NCBI GenBank assembly: GCA_034096865.1
Contig: JAWQFJ010015097.1
Location: forward strand, 1-64,000
Source of the DNA: Theodoxus fluviatilis
Taxonomy: Eukaryota > Mollusca > Gastropoda > Cycloneritida > Neritidae
Reading direction: 5' to 3'
DNA length: 64,000 bases
Positions 61,668-64,000 of the stretch are shown one piece after another. The translations under genes and the position numbers were made by a program. The notes beneath the pieces are model-generated. The model was not told where the DNA came from and made no database searches. It saw nothing but the letters and a program-made list of their open reading frames with translations. How positions within the stretch are numbered: the first letter of the stretch is position 1; each line of letters opens with the position of its first letter.

Positions 61668-61958
61668 CCATCTTTCCTTCATCACCTCCCACTGCTGGCA
61701 CTGCCCCAGCCACCGAGTCTGGTGAATTATTGACATCTCTGGAGATGAGAGTCTAGGAATGCAACGCCAGATTACTTTGTCTCCCCCAACAGTGTTCAAA
61801 CTCCCCCAGCTTTCTTTCATTACCTCCCACTGCTGGCACTGCCCCAGCCACCAAGTCTGGTGAATTATTGACATCTCTGGAGATGAGAGTCTAGGAATGC
61901 AACGCCATATAACTTTGTCTCTCCCAACAGTGTTCAAACTCCCCCAGCTTTCTTTCAC
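61668..61958. repeat. 138-bp tandem duplication
   Basis: Two adjacent copies offset by 138 bp (for example ACCTCCCACTGCTGGCACTG at 61684 and 61822), differing at a few positions. The minus strand reads open across both copies (GDKVIWRCIPRLSSPEMSII), but no start, splice context or known homology supports a gene. Confidence 0.85.
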
Positions 61959-62477
61959 AGAGCATCGACACAATGTGCAAGATATTACAGGTACATCAAC
62001 ACACTGCACGTGGGAAAAGCAGCCCTACCCATACTTCAAAATCTACTTTTAACAATAGTCAAGCAGTCTGAATGCAATTGTGGTAAATTCATTTTGGGAC
62101 TTTCTATTGAATAGAGATGCAGAAAGAATATAATACCCAAATGATGAGTGGTACTATTTACATCTGCTAATCAATTTTTGCCATCTGCACTCCAAGTTCT
62201 GACCAAGAGATGACACTGCTTACCTTCTGTTTGGCATACGCCCCAGAGAAAGAGAGAGAGAGAAGAAAAGAATACGATGATAACGAATAAACTGCATCCT
62301 ATTCCATCTTTCCTATCCCATGAGTACTCAGGGAATCAACTATTTAAGTTTTAAACAACCATTTCTGTGATAAAGAGTTTGGTTAATGTTCAATCTGGCC
62401 TCTTCTATTCATCTTTTTAAAAAAAGGGGTGGGGGGAGGGTTTGGCTGACCCATCAACCCTATTTTAAAAGTGTTTG

Positions 62478-62500
62478 GCCAGGTTACCTTAGCCACGACA
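62478..62500. repeat. Isolated terminus of the GTGGTTA MITE family
   Basis: GGCCAGGTTACCTTAGCCAC is the reverse complement of the family's left end (compare 11831-11850) with few changes. Only one end is clear, so this is a fragment. Confidence 0.5.
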
Positions 62501-62507
62501 GTTTTAG

Positions 62508-62510
<3 letters not shown>

Positions 62511-62591
<81 letters not shown>

Positions 62592-62602
62592 TTTGGGGGG
62601 GG
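62511..62602. repeat. GT microsatellite with T/G run
   Basis: About 38 GT units followed by T and G runs. Confidence 0.95.
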
Positions 62603-63555
62603 AGCAGCACCTAATCAACTTTCTCAAACAAAAACTATACACTACTTAAAGCAGCTTCATTTATTCCTTTATTCCGCCATAAGTGATTAAAGATCCCTTT
62701 CCGGTTTTTTCATATCTGCATCTCCTATTAAAAAACATCTATGGTTTTCCCTGGTTACTTTGATTAGTTGTCAGAGTGTGTGTTTTTGTGGGGGAAAAGG
62801 TGCTAAATTGACCCTGACTAAACCCCACAATAACTGCATTTGCAGTGACTCTGAGGAGTTATTATATCTTTTTGGTGGCAGGTCATATACTATACTGTAA
62901 ACTGGAGAAATTTGTGTAATATCTCAAGCAATCTCCCCAAAACTCAGGCTTATTACTGTAATTGTAAACACCAACAACAAAATTAACAAAGGTAACAATT
63001 GTTATTAAGGAAGGATGGTCATAAAGTGTATCTCCAACCTCTGGATGCACTAAATCAAGCACTAACCCAGTCATCAAGCTTGGGTCGGAAGAGGTGGACA
63101 CAGAAACAATGAGCCTGTCTAATGCACACGCCCTACTCCACATCCCACATCCACACAGAAAGGAGAGGGACAAGGAATGCAGCCACTGGCAAAATTCATC
63201 AAGGGCTGGACACCCTGACTGTCAGAGACTAGAGGAGGGCAGGGAAAGAACATGTGGAATCCTTGCAGAGTGGGGGGTGGGGGGAGGAGGAGGGAGGCTG
63301 GGGGCATTTACAGGGTGATCTGGAAGAGACAAGATAAATCTCAATCCAAGCTTAGAGTGCTGGCAACAAGATGCTGACACTGGCATCCTACAGGGAGTTC
63401 CCAGCATACAAGCATGCACATTTTAAAGTGGCGTCTTCAAAATAATGGTGACCCCTTGACATGCTAACATGGCAGGCTGAGTTGGTGGGGATCATGTATG
63501 CGTTGTAGTGCAGCTCTAGTGACTGTGAATACATGAAAAATTCACAGGTTAGTTA

Positions 63556-64000
63556 TGTGAGAACAAGAGCAAGAGCAGGTGCAAGTAGTGAGAGCAGGAG
63601 CAGGTGCAAGTACAGAGAGCAAGAGTAGGTGCAAGTACAGAGAGCAGGAGTAGGTGCAAGTACAGAGAGCAGGAGCAGGTGCAAGTACAGAGAGCAGGAG
63701 TAGGTGCAAGTACAGAGAGCAAGAGTAGGTGCAAGTACAGAGAGCAGGAGTAGGTGCAAGTACAGAGAGCAAGAGTAGGTGCAAGTACAGAGAGCAGGAG
63801 TAGGTGCAAGTACAGAGAGCAAGAGTAGGTGCAAGTACAGAGAGCAGGAGTAGGTGCAAGTACAGAGAGCAAGAGTAGGTGCAAGTACAGAGAGCAGGAG
63901 TAGGTGCAAGTACAGAGAGCAAGAGTAGGTGCAAGTACAGAGAGCAGGAGTAGGTGCAAGTACAGAGAGCAGGAGTAGGTGCAAGTAGTGAGAGCAAGAG
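63556..64000. repeat. 25-bp minisatellite reaching the window end
   Basis: Units read GTGCAAGTACAGAGAGCA then AGAGTAG or GGAGTAG. The A and G variants largely alternate, giving a 50-bp higher-order period. The array continues past 64000. Confidence 0.93.

Larger units (their letters stand above)
60000..64000 (-). other. Upstream MICALL intron (no first exon found)
   Basis: The exon at 59922-59970 begins mid-codon, so at least one exon encoding the start of the CH domain must lie upstream. I looked for the expected GLAFCA-like block on the minus strand here and did not find it. The stretch holds only the repeats listed separately. Confidence 0.55.

Noticed and set aside
63478..63530. Minus-strand peptide LELHYNAYMIPTNSA as a candidate MICALL first exon
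   Set aside because: It does not match the start of a CH domain and has no convincing splice sites in the required phase.

Overview
The window is eukaryotic and compositionally most like a marine lophotrochozoan, probably a gastropod or bivalve mollusc. The reasons are phased-intron genes with GT-AG junctions, very dense micro- and minisatellites, a Penelope-like element, Tc1/mariner and LINE remnants, and several short families with terminal inverted repeats (TIRs). The organism is an inference; no species-diagnostic gene is present.

Two host genes are supported. On the + strand (5359-15510) lies a complete seven-exon UPF0193/EVG1 gene (human C22orf23), 256 codons plus stop. On the - strand (22257 to beyond 59970, 5' end off the window) lies a MICAL-like gene (MICALL family) in at least ten exons. 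It encodes the C-terminal part of a CH domain, the first half of a LIM domain, a 1346-codon disordered exon, and a C-terminal bMERB Rab-binding domain split over six exons. The genes converge tail to tail with about 6.7 kb between stop codons. As I recall the human map, MICALL1 and C22orf23 are also adjacent and convergent at 22q13.1, so this looks like a very old microsyntenic pair.

Layout: 1-2330, rearranged Penelope-like element with inverted terminal repeats; 2331-5358, a histone-stem-loop-like hairpin, CT-rich microsatellites and an unidentified ORF with a retroposon-like 3' tail; 5359-15510, UPF0193 gene with introns holding a dead Tc1 element, three copies of an AGGTCA-rich repeat, one small MITE and a 46-bp minisatellite; 15511-22256, intergenic or 3' UTR; 22257-64000, MICALL gene and its introns. 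The 14.3-kb intron at 25600-39881 holds about 7 kb of one 18-bp minisatellite, interrupted by a nearly full-length LINE with one frameshift and partly duplicated in a 1679-bp higher-order repeat. Other MICALL introns hold an 11-copy AP-1-like (TGAGTCA) minisatellite, a 2.5-kb purine-strand array, a 1.27-kb DNA transposon with 6-bp target duplication, two more AGGTCA-rich repeats (one split by a 602-bp MITE) and further tandem repeats.

The very long open frames over the minisatellites (up to about 1160 codons, both strands) are artefacts of repeat periods divisible by three or of purine-only strands. They are not annotated as genes. I found no rRNA, tRNA, CRISPR array or prokaryotic operon.
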